64,000 bases of DNA from Echinometra lucunter. Taxonomy: Eukaryota; Echinodermata; Echinoidea; Camarodonta; Echinometridae. Within the stretch, counting starts at the first letter, position 1. Each line of letters opens with the position of its first letter. The notes beneath the pieces are model-generated. The model was given only the letters and a program-made list of their open reading frames with translations, searched no databases and was not told where the DNA came from. The position numbers and the translations under genes are program-made. Below are positions 46,245-60,400 of this stretch, piece after piece. The stretch spans positions 10,001,014-10,065,013 of the forward strand of contig CM057151.1 of assembly GCA_029962745.1 (NCBI GenBank), written 5' to 3'.

Positions 46245-46374
46245 GAACTGAGCAACACAGGCAGTCATGCTTCTCGAGGACCTTGCGTACTTGGAACTCC
46301 CTACCAATAGGCGTATAGTCAAGGCTCCATCGATAGAAGCATTTCGCCAAATACTGAAGAAATGCAGTGGCTAA
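46245..46374 (+). pseudogene. LINE reverse-transcriptase ORF, C-terminal remnant
   Basis: Plus-strand frames read RTLRTWNSLP and, after a frameshift, VKAPSIEAFRQILKK followed by TAA. This is the usual C-terminal pattern of CR1/jockey-type LINE proteins (R-T-x-R-x-W-N-x-L-P, then A-x-x-x-x-x-F). Broken and truncated. Confidence 0.6.
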
Positions 46375-46734
46375 ACACAAACCAGACTAGAAGATTTTTT
46401 TACTTGCTCATATGTAAGTAGAACACGAGCACTTCATGTCTTTTGTGATACACACACCGCTCTCTCATCTGCAAGAATCTTCAGGAGTGCAGGAGGCAGA
46501 GTAAACAGAAAAGAAGAAGACAACAAAATGTTTAATTAAGGTACATGTAAAAATAAACCATTTGTTGCCAGAATACATAAAAAAAAGTTTAGTCTAGATG
46601 TTGAAGCATAAAACTTATGATGAAGCATTTGTCGAAGCACGTGTTGAAGTGATGAAGCCCTTTATGAAGCCCTGCTAGAAAATCAGAAGAAGCGGATAAG
46701 AAGAAGACTAAGCCCGGCCTAGCTTCTGATTTAA

Positions 46735-46766
<32 letters not shown>

Positions 46767-47218
46767 CAAGGAGAAGCTCACATCATTTAGGGGCCCAGGG
46801 ATGAGGCTGTCTGTACTTGAGCACTGAGCTTTCATGAGTTTTCTAACAGAGAAAAGGAGAAAAAATATATATGCGTGATTTTATTTTTTTGCAAGGGGGC
46901 CAAGTTTTGGGGGGTACAATAGATGGAAATATACAAAACACGGTACAACACAAGACAATACAACATAAAACAACACAACACAAAGACAATGCCTCATTTC
47001 AGTCAGTAAAGGCTCACCCTGACATGCAACAAAGTATCATGTGAGAAAAAAGATGGACTCGTCAAGGTGATGCTCCACTGAAATACAGTAATATTAGCAA
47101 TAGAATAACATAAATGACAATAAGCATACAATTTATTAAATGCTAGGAGACCAAGATTCTACATGAAAGAGAGTGACCATTTCCTACAGTGGGAGCTCAA
47201 TTTACCTTAAAGGTAAAA

Positions 47219-47322
47219 ATTTGTAAAAATGAAACAGAAAATTTAATATAAAAGAGCAGAGAAAAAAGCGGTTTTTTTTCTCTGCTCTTTTATATTCAAT
47301 TTTCTGTTTCATTTTTTACAAA
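47219..47322. repeat. Near-perfect 100-base hairpin
   Basis: Arms of about 50 bases (TTTGTAAAAATGAAACAGAA, TATAAAAGAGCAGAGAAAAA and complements) face each other with a loop of about four bases near GCGG at 47268. The right arm is the 3' end of the LINE remnant that follows, so the left arm is an inverted copy of it. Confidence 0.75.
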
Positions 47323-48715
47323 TGAAAGGAAACCCTGGAAATCTAATTCTACCTCATGAAATTTACAGCGAATAACATAAAATTTGAGGCACAGGAATAA
47401 AAAGTTGATACATACATCATGCCTGCCACCTAAGTCAATACCAAAAATAAGAGCAAACTCAGAATACACAGTCGTCTCCTTCGTCATATTATCAATATAA
47501 TCTCCAAGCTTTTTCCACAATGGAGCAACTACTGTGCATTTACAAAATATATGAACCAAGGTTTCAGGGAGCTCCTGACAGAAGTAGCACAAAGGACTAT
47601 CCCTTCTTCCAATTTTATATAAAAATGAGTTCAGGGCTATGGCATTATGAAAGATTTTGAAATAAAAGGACCTGAACTGAGTTTCTATAGTGCATTTAAA
47701 ATTATTTTTGTGTATAACAGACCAATCCATTTCATCTCTGTCCAAACATAGCCACTCTTCCAACTTAACTACCAACCTTGGCCTGTAATGATTTATCTTT
47801 ATTACGTAGTACAGAGTAAGCATAGTTAGGCACTTTCAACTTCCTAAGCAACTCAAAAGCAATCTTTTAAAACATATTCTCCTGAACATCTTGAGGATCA
47901 ATAAACCAATCTAAATATAAAGTATTCATCAAGCAGGGAATCATACTTGCGACGGTCAATTATCGGGATATCAAATTCGACAACCAAGTCTTCAAAAGTT
48001 TTCACCATATTACAACCCCTATACAACTGAGGGACAAATACAATCCCTCTCTCATACCATGCATGATAGTAACAGTAAGGTCCATGCCTTAAAATCACAT
48101 TTTTGTTGTACCGAGTCCTGCATATGATAAGTATTTAAGTTCAATTCTTTCACAATTAAAAATCTATATTCATACCAGACTTTCAAAGTTTCAACCAGTT
48201 GACAATTTTTCAATTTTTGCAGTACACTTAATGGAGCTTCTGCTTTCCAGTGCATGTATGAATCATCATGAAACAATTTAAGCATTTATATTTCTATGGA
48301 TTTCCAAGTACTCACCACATAATTGTCATCCAAAATGTTTTTTTTTACCAAAACCATTTTCTGTGATTTTGCGAATGTGCCTGGATCAATCATTTTAAGG
48401 CCACCCTCTTCGTACAAGTTACATAGTAAAAACTCGTTTCATCCTATCGTTACCGTTACTCCATATGAATTTATAAAGTAAACTATTCAACTTTTTAAAA
48501 AAGGATTTAGGAACATCAATGCATAATACAGAGAACAAATACAATAGCTGGGGCAATGAAAGAGATTTGACAACCGATATCTTTCCAATTAGAGATAAAC
48601 TCCTCTGTCTTCAGCAATTCATAACTTGTTCTATCTTTTTCAGTTTCAAGGGATAATTAAGTTCATACAAAGATTTATCTGATAAAGAGAATGTTACCCC
48701 CAATGCTTTAAATGT
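47296..48715 (-). pseudogene. L1/Tx1-like LINE remnant (end of ORF2)
   Basis: Minus-strand segments in several frames read, from right to left, LSLIGKISVVKSLSLPQLLY, FFKKLNSLLYKFIWSNGND, then CNLYEEGGLKMID, and finally KIGRRDSPLCYFCQELPETL with HIFCKC. That is the thumb and C-terminal Cys/His region of an L1- or Tx1-type reverse transcriptase. Frameshifts and stops make it a pseudogene. The longest open piece has 175 codons (47823-47296). Confidence 0.75.
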
Positions 48716-49012
48716 TTGAGAAGTTTATCTGGCGGGATGCTCAATATTTTGGTTCAGAGATGGCCCCCTCTCCGATCAGGAGCATTCCGCGGCGACATTA
48801 TTTCCATTTAAATTTGTCTCTCGAGAACACCTCTCCCAATATGTTTTGTGTTTTGCAACAGAATCGCAAGCGTAAACACGGTTCAAAGTTGGAAAAAAGA
48901 GGGCATTTCTAGGCCGACAAACCTTTCTTTTGAAAGACGTTACATGTTTCTTCAACTAATTTCAGACCATACCCTCCATAGCTTTTGTTTCAAAATACTG
49001 AGATAGTAGAAA
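48716..49012 (+). promoter_or_regulatory. Probable promoter and 5' UTR of the acyl-CoA dehydrogenase gene
   Basis: About 300 bases between the LINE remnant and the ATG are less AT-rich and include CGCGG and TCTCGAG words. No TATA box is clear. The assignment rests on position only. Confidence 0.3.
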
Positions 49013-52000
49013 ATGTTTCGTTTAGTTTCGAGAATATCGACTCGAGAATGGGGAGTTGTGTCAAGATTTGGACGTCGCCCACTTACTACAGAAACAGTCC
49101 CCAATGCTTCCGCAGCTGGAACAATCGGAAGTGTAGATATTATCTACACGGAGGAACACATGGAAATGAGGAAAGCACTAAAAAAGGTATAGGATCCAAG
49201 ATTCTAAATGGGGAGAAATAATGGCAGTGCGCATGTTTCAACGTAAATGAAAATAATCACACAATTAACTTACAGATTACTGATTACAAATTGAATTAAT
49301 TACTAGATCTTGTGACTTAAATTAAGCCAAGGCAGTCATGCCCGGCAGTGTACATGGTGTATAGGTGTCCGCAGCAGATTTCAGTTTCTGTACCAAAGCA
49401 TGCTGAGCTGTGACCAAAAAATGGACCGTTTTTTTGTCCTTTACTCATTGCAATTGCAATTCCTCATGTTGATCTCCATATTTTGATATCAAATGTTTGG
49501 TATCATTTGAAAGTTCTGATCTAGATCTACTTTTTTGATATTTGTTGCATGAAATGTTACTGAGAGGGAAAAGAAATAAGTAAATAGCTAATGCCTGTCA
49601 AAATTTTACGTAACAAGTGAGCATTTCCCATTGAAAATGAATGGGAAGCTGATTTTTAGCCATTTTTGGCAATTTTTCAAAATTTACAAGTTGATCGTAA
49701 TTTCAAATCAGTAGACCTATAAAACTTACCGGTATATCAACCGAAAGAGAATACATTGGGCCATCTTTTCATTGATGAGGCCCTGCATAAAAATAAAAAA
49801 TGAAAATGTAACGGTCTGGTAAACGTCATTATTTGAACCGTATCCCTGTCCATGTGTATATTACAGAGCAAATGGGCAAAAAGGGGCAGAAAATTACCGT
49901 TCTATTGAATTTGATAGAAAAGTCAGAAAATGCTGAAATTTAACCATGTGTAATCTGATACATTGTGAAAAAAAATCCAGAACAAAAACCTGAAGCTCGA
50001 AATAGAAAATTTCTGTGGACACCCTAATACATTGTACAGCCACACGCGTGTGGTTGTATCCACAGCATCGACATGAGGATACAGTTACACTCAACTGAAT
50101 TCCCACTTATACTCTGCGCCCCGACGGCTATCGCTAGTGTATGTATGCACTGCATAAGTGATGTGTAAATTCATGCGACAGTGTGTTGCCAAACCCCAAA
50201 ACTTGGATCGTCATGAAGGTTTTATCTCTTGAAATTCACTGAAATACAAACAATATTGTACTGTATTATCACCTGCTTGCTGACCAGGTTTTGAGTTATC
50301 TGTGATTTGTTATCAGAAGATCATGAAAACCCAATAAAACTTAAGAATGAAGTGAAAATATTGTTTGTATAATAAGTGAAGTCGAGAGATAAAACCTTTG
50401 TGACGAGATCCAAGTTTTTCAAGTCGCAACACATAGATCTACACATCGCTTGTACAGTGCATGCATGCAGTGCAGTGCACACTAGCGATAGCTGTCGCGG
50501 CACAGACTTCAAGTGGGAATTCAGACGAGTGTGGCTGTATCCTCATGTTGATGCTGTGGATACAACCACACACGTGTGGCCGTAAGGTAAAGACACACGC
50601 GTGTGGCTGTATACACTGCCTACTATTAAAGTTTAAAAAAAAAAATTTGTTCAGGCATGCTCCAAAATTTTAGGACTGCTGGATATCATAATTACAAACA
50701 AAGCCTGTAATTTATGGTCATGATAGGTGCATACACAGCTTCATTGAGAGTGGATAACTGGTATAAATTAAATGACCGAATGGATGAAGACATGCATCAT
50801 GTGATTGATATCAAATCAAAAAGACTATTTTGAAGACTGGTGTCTTAGAAAGAACCTATGGCTAGAGTGCCCAAGTCTGCACAGTGCCCTTGTCTGTGCA
50901 CATACGTAACTGCTTGATTCTAATCTAACAAAACAAGCACCACAAACTTTGACCTTTATCATAGCAATTGATTGAAAAAATGATTCAAAATATTGAAAGA
51001 AGGTTAATTTAGACATTTTATGCACAACAGCACAAGCCTTAAAATGTGTATAAAATGGCATAGTTTTTGCTCTAATTCTGATGAGATTTTTGGCACATTA
51101 GTACATTAGCACATTTGTACTCTTTAGAATATTAGAAATTATATGAGATTAAGCATTAGAGGAATATTAAAGAAATTCTTGTTAAAATTTGGTCAAATCT
51201 TAGGTGCGCAGACATAAGGCTCCCCATCATACTAGTAGGCTTGGTCTAATGCACATTCTTACAGAGTGCAAGTGTATAAACCTCCAGCTCCAACTGTTAT
51301 GTGCCAACATGTGTTACTACAGTTCTTAGCACCCTTAACTCTGTATTCACTGCAAAAATATCACACCCTTTTTCATGAAAAACTTAGGATAGGTCCAAAA
51401 ATGATTGCATGTGACTGCACTTAAATGTATGATTTGATTAGGATCTCATTAGTTGGATAACGTTTTGATATTGCTTGATTGATCAATTTTATGACTTATT
51501 GAATTTTGCATTTATTCATTAAATTAAAATAGTTTATTAAAAAAAAACACTCCTTTGCATCCTCTGGTCCAAATTGATTTTTTTTTGTTTGTATGGTCTA
51601 TGTTACACTACAGTGTAATTACAAAATTGAATAATTTCGTAATTCAGTAATTGGAGTAAATACAAGTTACAGTTAAGCAAACAAAAAGCCCAGTAAGTTG
51701 CAACCTGCTTGCTCAGCAATCACGCCTCCATAGTTCAACACATGTTAGCAGAGTACAGGTACCCTGCATTATGCTGACTCAATCTAGACAAAACAAGACA
51801 AGATAAAGGGTACATACATGTACATGTATCAGTAAGCTTTCCTGAACATTATACACTATTGTATTACATCTACACGTACATGTGTAATATAAATGAGAAA
51901 TAAAAGTAATCTTGACAGGTGAGCTTTATCATGAATCAGATTTCTTTGACAGTGAAACAGGATGTTTGAGAAGTGAGCTTGTCTGTGAGATTTTTTTTTT

Positions 52001-55000
52001 TTTTTTTTTTTTTGAGACAAAAAGAGACCATCATCCTCGCAGTTTAAACTTGTATGAACTTGTAATAAAGGCAAAAAGAGACAAGCGTTTTTGCAGTTTG
52101 GACTATCTTGCAAAGATTGGTATCCATTTAGAATATAAGTGTTTAAATGATTAAAAATATTATATAACTTTTTTTCTCTCTCTACAAAATATAGTTGATT
52201 GACAAGGAGATCAACCCTTATGTAGACCAGTGGGAGGCTGAGAAACAGTTTCCTGCTCACCAGGTTATGAAGAAGCTTGGAGAAGCTGGTTTTCTAGGAA
52301 TTGGAAGACCTACTGGTATGTTGGAGCTCTTTCACTTTGCAGATATTGAAGGGAGATGAATAATGTCTTTGCACATAAATTACATGGGTTAACCTTGACA
52401 TACAATGTACATGTTCAAGAAGCAAACTCATGCCCTTAAGTACTTGTATAGAAGGATTTTGATCATTACATTTTGCCTCTGGCCACCGATGGTGGTGGTG
52501 GTGGAGGCATTATATGTTTTCTGGTAGTCTATCCGTCCCTATTTTTGTAAATGCGATATCTCAAAAACCATTTGAGGTATATCTTTGAACTTGGAACATG
52601 GTGTTAGTGTGTATCAGCATCGGAATATAATATGATTAGATTTTGGAGTAAAGGTCAAAGGTCATCTAGATGTTAAATCTGAAAATTTAGGTTTTACCCT
52701 AGGCTTGTTAATGTGATATTTCAAGAACCATTTGAGGATGATATGAACTTCAAATTGTTATTAGTATGTCAAGGTTAAAGGTCTACTCTTAGAAGTCACT
52801 GTGCATGAAATCAAAGATTTATTTGTATTGTTACATGTACATACACTATATTTCAATTTTTTTTTTTGTATTTCCATGGGAAGGCAAAATAACTAGACAA
52901 GAAGTCAATTTGAATATAATTTTCCTTCTTTCTCTCTCTCTCTCGTCTAGTTATTCAAGAACAGTTTGAGCCATGAACCTAACTGAATTTAGGTAGATAG
53001 AGATGCAGTTGTATTCATCTTGAAAATGTTTTTCTTTTAAATCTCTAAATATTTTTCACTTTGATTAAAGATGAATAAAAAAAAAAAAAATCATTTCTAA
53101 AAAGCTAAATTCTTTTTATTTGATAATTTTTGTTCACATTAGGTACATGCTGGAAATCATTAGTGAGCACAGTAAAGAAAATCTGTTAATATTTAAGCTG
53201 CAAAGGCAAAGAGGAGCAATAGGTCAATTCTGTGTAATTGCTTCAAACAAAAGCTGACTTTGATTGATATTCACAATTGTTGCAGATCTCATGTTGGATG
53301 ATACATAATATCATCTGTAATCAGTAGAGTCTAAACCTGTATATTTATTCTCAATATAGCTTGGATAATATAATAAGTACAGAAAGTTTGGTCATTCCAT
53401 GGGGACCTATATGCACCACGCAAGAGTAGTGAACAAATAATTAGTGTTGATAATAAAACTCTGGCAAAGGAAAGGGTGATATCTAAAAAAAATCTTGGAA
53501 CCCTTGAAGGCTTACACAATATTCTTAGGTACATACAAGTTTGTATTGATATCACATGTGATTAAGTATGCCTGAAAAAAGTTTGTACAAACACATTAAT
53601 CTTAATATGAAACTTTGGCATGAAACTTGATATCCTACATGTATTACATGCTTAAAGAAAGCCCAAAATGCCACATACATGTATGACCTTTTATACATAG
53701 AATTACCTGTTTAATTACACAGCAGGAAGTACTGTACATGTACATATATATAATTGATTTGTGATCACCCTCGCCATTGTAATTTCTTTTCTTTTCAAGT
53801 CAACTAAAACTAATTCATCCAGTAGTTTCTGTAAACAGGTACATAAATTGAAATGGAAAAAAGAAGAAGAAAAAAAGTTTTATTATAATGTTGCTTAACG
53901 TGTATAACATGGCTTGAAAATTGTTTTGTTATGGTAATGTCATGTATTATTTTCTGATTTGTGTAGAGTATGGTGGCTTGGGACTGGACTACACTTATTG
54001 TGTAGCCTTTGCAGAAGAGCTGGGTAGTATTCGATGTGGAGGTGTCCCTATGGCTATCGGTGTTCAGACCGATATGGCCACTCCTGCTCTTTCAAGGTAT
54101 ATTTGACAAAAGTTTTGTAGCCACATATCTGAAAAAATTGAACTTTGAGATGTAAAATAGAGAAACAAAACAAATGAAAAAAAAAACTTACATGTAAACA
54201 TACATCTAATGAATTGAATTGAAATGGTATTTGTAGCTCTAAAACACTTTTGCAGCCCTAGGGCTGAATTACAGTAGGATTCACAATTGAGATATAAAAA
54301 CATGATTGGCCAGTTGGCCACATTACGACAAAATTATATCAACTCTTCATTGAGATACGAATGAGGTAATGATAGACAAGAAATGAGTTGACAGTAGGTA
54401 AATACAAAGACAGAAGGGACAGGATAGGTGAACAACATAAAGAATATAACAAGTGAAACCTTCACAGTTATGGCTGGTCTATGAATGAGGGTAATCATAA
54501 GAAATGGATACTATAATAATAGTGATCCATCATTTGCTCTGGAAAGATGATTTGCTTCATTGAAAATATAGAGTTACAGTTGAGGTTAAGATTGGTTTTA
54601 GGTTAGGTTAATGGTTAGGTTTATTTGGTTCTTGGTTGAAGGTTGTAATGCAGTCACTGTAGGGAAATGACATTTATGGGCATTTGCATGTCAAAATTTT
54701 TATGAAAAAGTGAAAATTGCATGACAAACTTCACTGGAGCTTTCAACCAAGAATGTATCAAAGTTAGATACTGAGCTTAAGATACAATGGGCTGGAGTTA
54801 ACTGGAGTTGTGTGCTGCACTGAAATTTAATTGCATCCCATGAGTTGAATGTTTCAATAGATGACCTCGAAATGTTTGCTCACTTCAAAGTACAGTCTGC
54901 ATTGTAAGTGAACGAATGTGAATGATAGACATGGATCAAAGGTTGAATTCAGATGATATGATATTTGTTTCTAAATTTTTTTAATATGTGTAATTATGAA

Positions 55001-57412
55001 TTGTATAAGATTGATACCATTTTAATGAAATGTACATGTGCCCTCATTTATTTCATATTAGAAAAAAATACTGGTTCAATCAGAGCATTCATTAGATTCA
55101 TCTGACATGCATTGTACACATCCATATGTTCAGTATTATCATCATTGCTGGAAAACTGTCGTCAGTGTTCATTAATAAAGAATATTTTGTTGATTAAGTC
55201 ATCCTGATAAATACCAAACATGCTGAGATATTATGTTTTGATGTTTTCATTGTTGAAACAATATGCACACACATAGTATATACAAAAAATAAATAAATGA
55301 ATAAATAACATGATTTCCGGCTTTGTTTTCTTCTTTCCAGATTTGGGTCAGATGAGTTGAAGAAGAAGTTTTTAGCCCCTACCATAGCTGGTGATATGGT
55401 AGTATGTCTTGGAGTAAGTGAGCCTGTTGCAGGATCAGATGTTGCAAGTGAGTATCATTTCATGGTTTGACTAGAGTTCAGCCTGAAACAGATTAGTTAA
55501 ACAAGAAGTTTGGGTTTACAGTGTAGTTTTGTTCACAAAAAAAAAAAAAAAATGATAATAATGGTCAGATAAGAGAAAGAAGAATTTTTAGTCAGATGAG
55601 GTAAAAAGAATGTTTTTAGCACCTGCCATTACTGGTGATATGGCATTGTGTCTTGGAGTAAGTGGGCCTGGTGCAGGACTCTGATCAGTTGTGGCAAGTG
55701 AGTGTTTATGGATTGATTCAGGTTAAACCTGAATCAGAGGAAGTTTAGGTTAGATGAGAAAAAGAAGTTTTTAACCCCTACAGTAGCTGTTGATATTTTA
55801 GTGTATCTTAGAGTAAGTGCACCTGGCACAGGATAAGATGTGGCAAGTGCATTCTTTCATAATCCAATTAGAGCTACATGTATGCCTACAGGTGTATGTA
55901 ACAAATGATACTTTTAAATCAGGGTCTGACTGTTTTAAACTGATCAGACTCAATTGTAGAAATGAATAGAGCCCACTGTAAAACAATACAGCAATCTTTA
56001 GAGGTGGGACGAAGTATAGACTTTACATACATGTACGTGTATGTATATGTAGGCTTTGTACGGTACATACCTCATGTGTTACTTGGACTCAAATTAGAAT
56101 TTACTTATCTTATACATGCTATGAATCATTCTGCATATAACGGGTATTTGTATAATTTCGTTTGAAGCCAATAATATATTGATGTATTCCAGGTTCTGTT
56201 ATTCATTTAAAATGTTTACATTTTTTGCCAAGTGTTTTTTCTTCTCAAGCTAAATATGGTCATGTAGGAATAAGGTTTGCATGCTATGACTGTCCCATTG
56301 TGATCTTTATTTCCTTGAGTCGTGTGATCCAGGTCTTCGTATCCAGATTGGATGATGACATACTGAACAATGAAATGAGAAGGAAAAGATGAAGAAAGAA
56401 GGGATTATCAATGGTACATATAATATGTAATCATCCTCCTTGCTTTCTACCTTATCCTAGATATTCAGACTAAAGCTGATGAAGAAGGGTGATGATTATA
56501 TCATCAATGGTAGCAAGACATGGATAACTAATGGCCATCAGGCAGATTGGACCTGTCTTCTAGTTAACACTGGTGATGGCCCAGCCCACAAGAAACAAAT
56601 CACTCATTCTGTGTACCACTTGCTTCTGAAGGTAATCGGATTAGATATTCTTCAGTATAAAAGACATGAAAACATGGGGATGGGAAATAAGCATTTTTGA
56701 CTGCAAACAGAAAGAGAAAATGCTTACATGTGACAAGGAATGACCTGTGATTATGCATATGGTCTATAAACCACCGTAAATACAGACCAAGATATGCATA
56801 CTTTTTTTTGCTTCTAGGAATGATTTAAACCTTTTTAAATTTAAGGTGGATCTTTCCTTGTATTACATGTTTCTCCTTTAACTTTTAATTGTTCATACTA
56901 TGTAGCATTGTTAAATCTTTATTAATGTAACATTCTGCTGGTGATTAAATATATTTCATGAAGATCCTGTGCTGTCTCCTGTTATGTGAAATTTCTCACA
57001 GTAGCATTGTCACATTTCACATACATGTATATTATACATGAATAGTAGTAAATATTGATAAACTGTATACATGTATACATGGAACTTCTTCATGTAGGTG
57101 TTACTAGGGGAAGAAGGATCGACAAGTTAGGCATGCATTCCTCTGACACGGCCGAGCTTTTCTTTGAAGATGTGCGTGTCCCTCAAAGCAATCTGATAGG
57201 CCAAGAGGGGGCAGGCTTCATGTACCAGATGTTGCAGTTCCAGGAGGAACGGTTGTTTGCAGGGGCCGGTGGTAAGAAGACAATTTTTTTAAAGATTAAT
57301 TAGAGACATGATTCCTATTTTGTAACACCTTTTAAAGGAATTGATAATTGATCATGTAATTGTTTAGAGCAATCAAAATGTTAAAACTGGTGCTAATGTT
57401 TTTGATAATTTG

Positions 57413-57454
<42 letters not shown>

Positions 57455-60400
57455 GATTGTACAGTGTATGTGTGCTCATGTAGGAAATGTAAGTTGGGTT
57501 ACTGTTTTTATCGTATTTGCTTTTTCTCATATGCTGCCAATACATGTTTATCCAATTGTTAAGAAGTATTTTCTGATACTGGTACTTGATGAGATTTGAT
57601 TCTTTTATAACAGTTTTGTTATTATTTTTCTAATGTTTTTCACCTTTATTTCTACAGCTCTTATTCCACTGGACATGATGATAGCCGATACCATTGAATA
57701 CACAAAAGGAAGGAAGATCTTCGGCAAGTCTGTTCTGGATAACCAAGTGGTTCATTTCAGACTTGCTGAGCTTCAGACAGAAGTAGAGATGCTGAGGTCA
57801 CTTCTCTACAGAGCAACAGGTATCATTACGGCATGCTTTATAGGATATTCATTGAATTTTATGGAGGAATTGTAGGTTCGTATTATATTTATTTGATAGT
57901 GGTCATGTAAACCTGGAGCTTCCAGACTGGCCACCCTCTCTCGTCCTCTCTATCTTGAGTTTTCCCCTTTATATATTACAGCACAGTATTTCCCTTCAAA
58001 GTCAGCAGTCTATGCCCTCACCATTCTGAGTCCAAATCTTCCTCTAGGAACACACGCAAATGCATTATTTATACATTTATAGAAATGGCTTTTTAAAAAT
58101 AGTTTTTGCTGGTAACAAATTGCTACCATCAACCCCCACCACAAAGTCAGTTTTTATCACACCAGGGTCAACATGTATATAACAACAGAGTAGCACCAGA
58201 GAGGTTAACGGGTTCATGATAGAAAACACGTGTATGAGTATGCGTGGAAAAGTGTGCAAGTATCAGCAGTCCCATAGTTGAAGCACATACTCTGTCTGCA
58301 TTTAATGGTATAGATTGAAAAGGAAATTAATTTATAAACTGTTTTACTTTGATAGCTCCCAAACCTCAGACTGTTGTTAAAGTGTCTTTTATATACAGTT
58401 CATGTGACATGAGTCAACAGTGGTAGTTCTTGTTTGCCTCCTGTAGTCGACCAAAGCCTGTTACAAGTTAAAAATCAAAGGAAATTCTTTTTCTTTTTTA
58501 AAAATTATTATTTTAATTTGCAGCCCTGTACGTACAGGGTCAAGATGACACCCGACTTGCATCAATGGTGAAGCTCAAAGCTGGACGTCTTGTTCGTGAG
58601 GTCAGTGACGCCTGTCTGCAATTTTATGGAGGAATGGGCTTCACATCTGACATGCTATCTCCAGATACTACGGACACAAGGTTAAGTTAGAATACCATGG
58701 AAAAGAATACCATGGAAAATGCAGCCCGTTTTAGAGAGACCGTACCTCACTGGACGTTTGCCCAAATGGGGCAAGTAGTGGGACTTTAAATAGTCCCTTC
58801 CATAGAGATTGTATGCAGACAAGAACTATTTAGAGCTCCATGAGGTGAAACTCATCTACACTATTGGTAGCACAAGAAAATTGGCTGGAACTCCCTCAGT
58901 AAAAGTCTCATATTACCATCTCCCTTTGCCTCAAAAGATACATGTGTGAGAAATTTTGATATTCCATTCATCACTGTGTATTAATATTCTTTCACTCAAT
59001 TTGTGATCATTTGGATGAAATGAAATGTTTCAAACAAAACATGCTTCGAGCCACTTCCTTCTCTGAAGAAATTATTTTCATAAGCATGTGTATTCTTTAG
59101 AGCAAGGTAAAAGCAGCAGCGCAGCAGAGAAAAAAAAAAAAAAGAGAGCATATTGAATGAAATTATTTAGTGAACAAGGCTTAATGCTTACTTAAAGGCA
59201 TTGGTTTGGTTAACATTGTTATAATTTTCTAAAAACTCATTTTGCTACTTGAAAATGGGATAAAGATAAGGGTTATGGTGTAAAAATGTCCAGCCTGAAA
59301 GTTTCACAGTTTAATATCCACAGGAAATATTTTTAAATATTAGAAATGCGAACCAATGTTTGAAAGTACTATAAGGGGTCGGTTTGAACAGACTAGACGT
59401 AAGGAGTGCACATGCGCGCATGGCTCACCAGATCATATGTGTGTATTGGCGTATCATGTGGAGGAGGCAGATAACGTTTTTTTTAACTCGAGCAAAACGG
59501 TCCTCTTCTATTGTCTCTGAGACCAAAAATAATAAAATTGCAGTTTGCGTCTTACTAACAGTTTTTCATTCCAAATTATGGTTGGTTTCAGGGTTTTTGA
59601 GTAACAAGTACTCATACACATGTTTCATCTTAGTGTGATAATTTTTTAAATCGGCTGCTCACAAATTTAGCCAATGCCTTTAAGATTTGTGCTAGTACTA
59701 AGGCTCTTGTACTGATCTAATAGTCATTATGGTTTTTCACATAGTGAATGCTGATATCTAATATCTGTCTTTGCTATTCATCTGAGTGAAGAATTTACAC
59801 AAATGCTGTCAACAAAATGCTTAACATCTGCTGCATGAATTATAAAGCTATGGGGGGGGGGGGTAGGAATTGAATTGGTGATCATGGTTCCTTTCACTTT
59901 CAAAACTTGAACTTGATCTTTGTTTTCCACTTGTAGGGGAACAAATATAAAAACAATACGACAACTGAACTTGGAGATGTACAAGCATGGATATATTGAA
60001 CAACTAAACAAACATCACAATTCAAAAAATTAAAAATCTCTTACATAATGAAAGAAGACATTACTCAATATGAATACAGTTGAAAGTGGACAGGTTATCA
60101 TAAAGTAATTATCAGAATCTGCCCTTTACAAGCTCATCTATGCATGCATTGTATTTATGTATCATTCCATTTCATTCTTGTTGCTGAAGGTTACTCTCTA
60201 TAGGGGGTGGAGCTGATGAAGTAATGCTCTCTATCATCTGTAAATTCATGGGAACGCTACCTAAATAAATCAAAGGTAACTCCTTAATCTGGATGTACTC
60301 ATGTCTTACTTGTGCTCCAGAGGCTATTGCCCCACGGTCAATTATTTACTCTATCCGCCTGACCCTCACCCTAAAACCTTACCTAAAACAGAATTACTTG

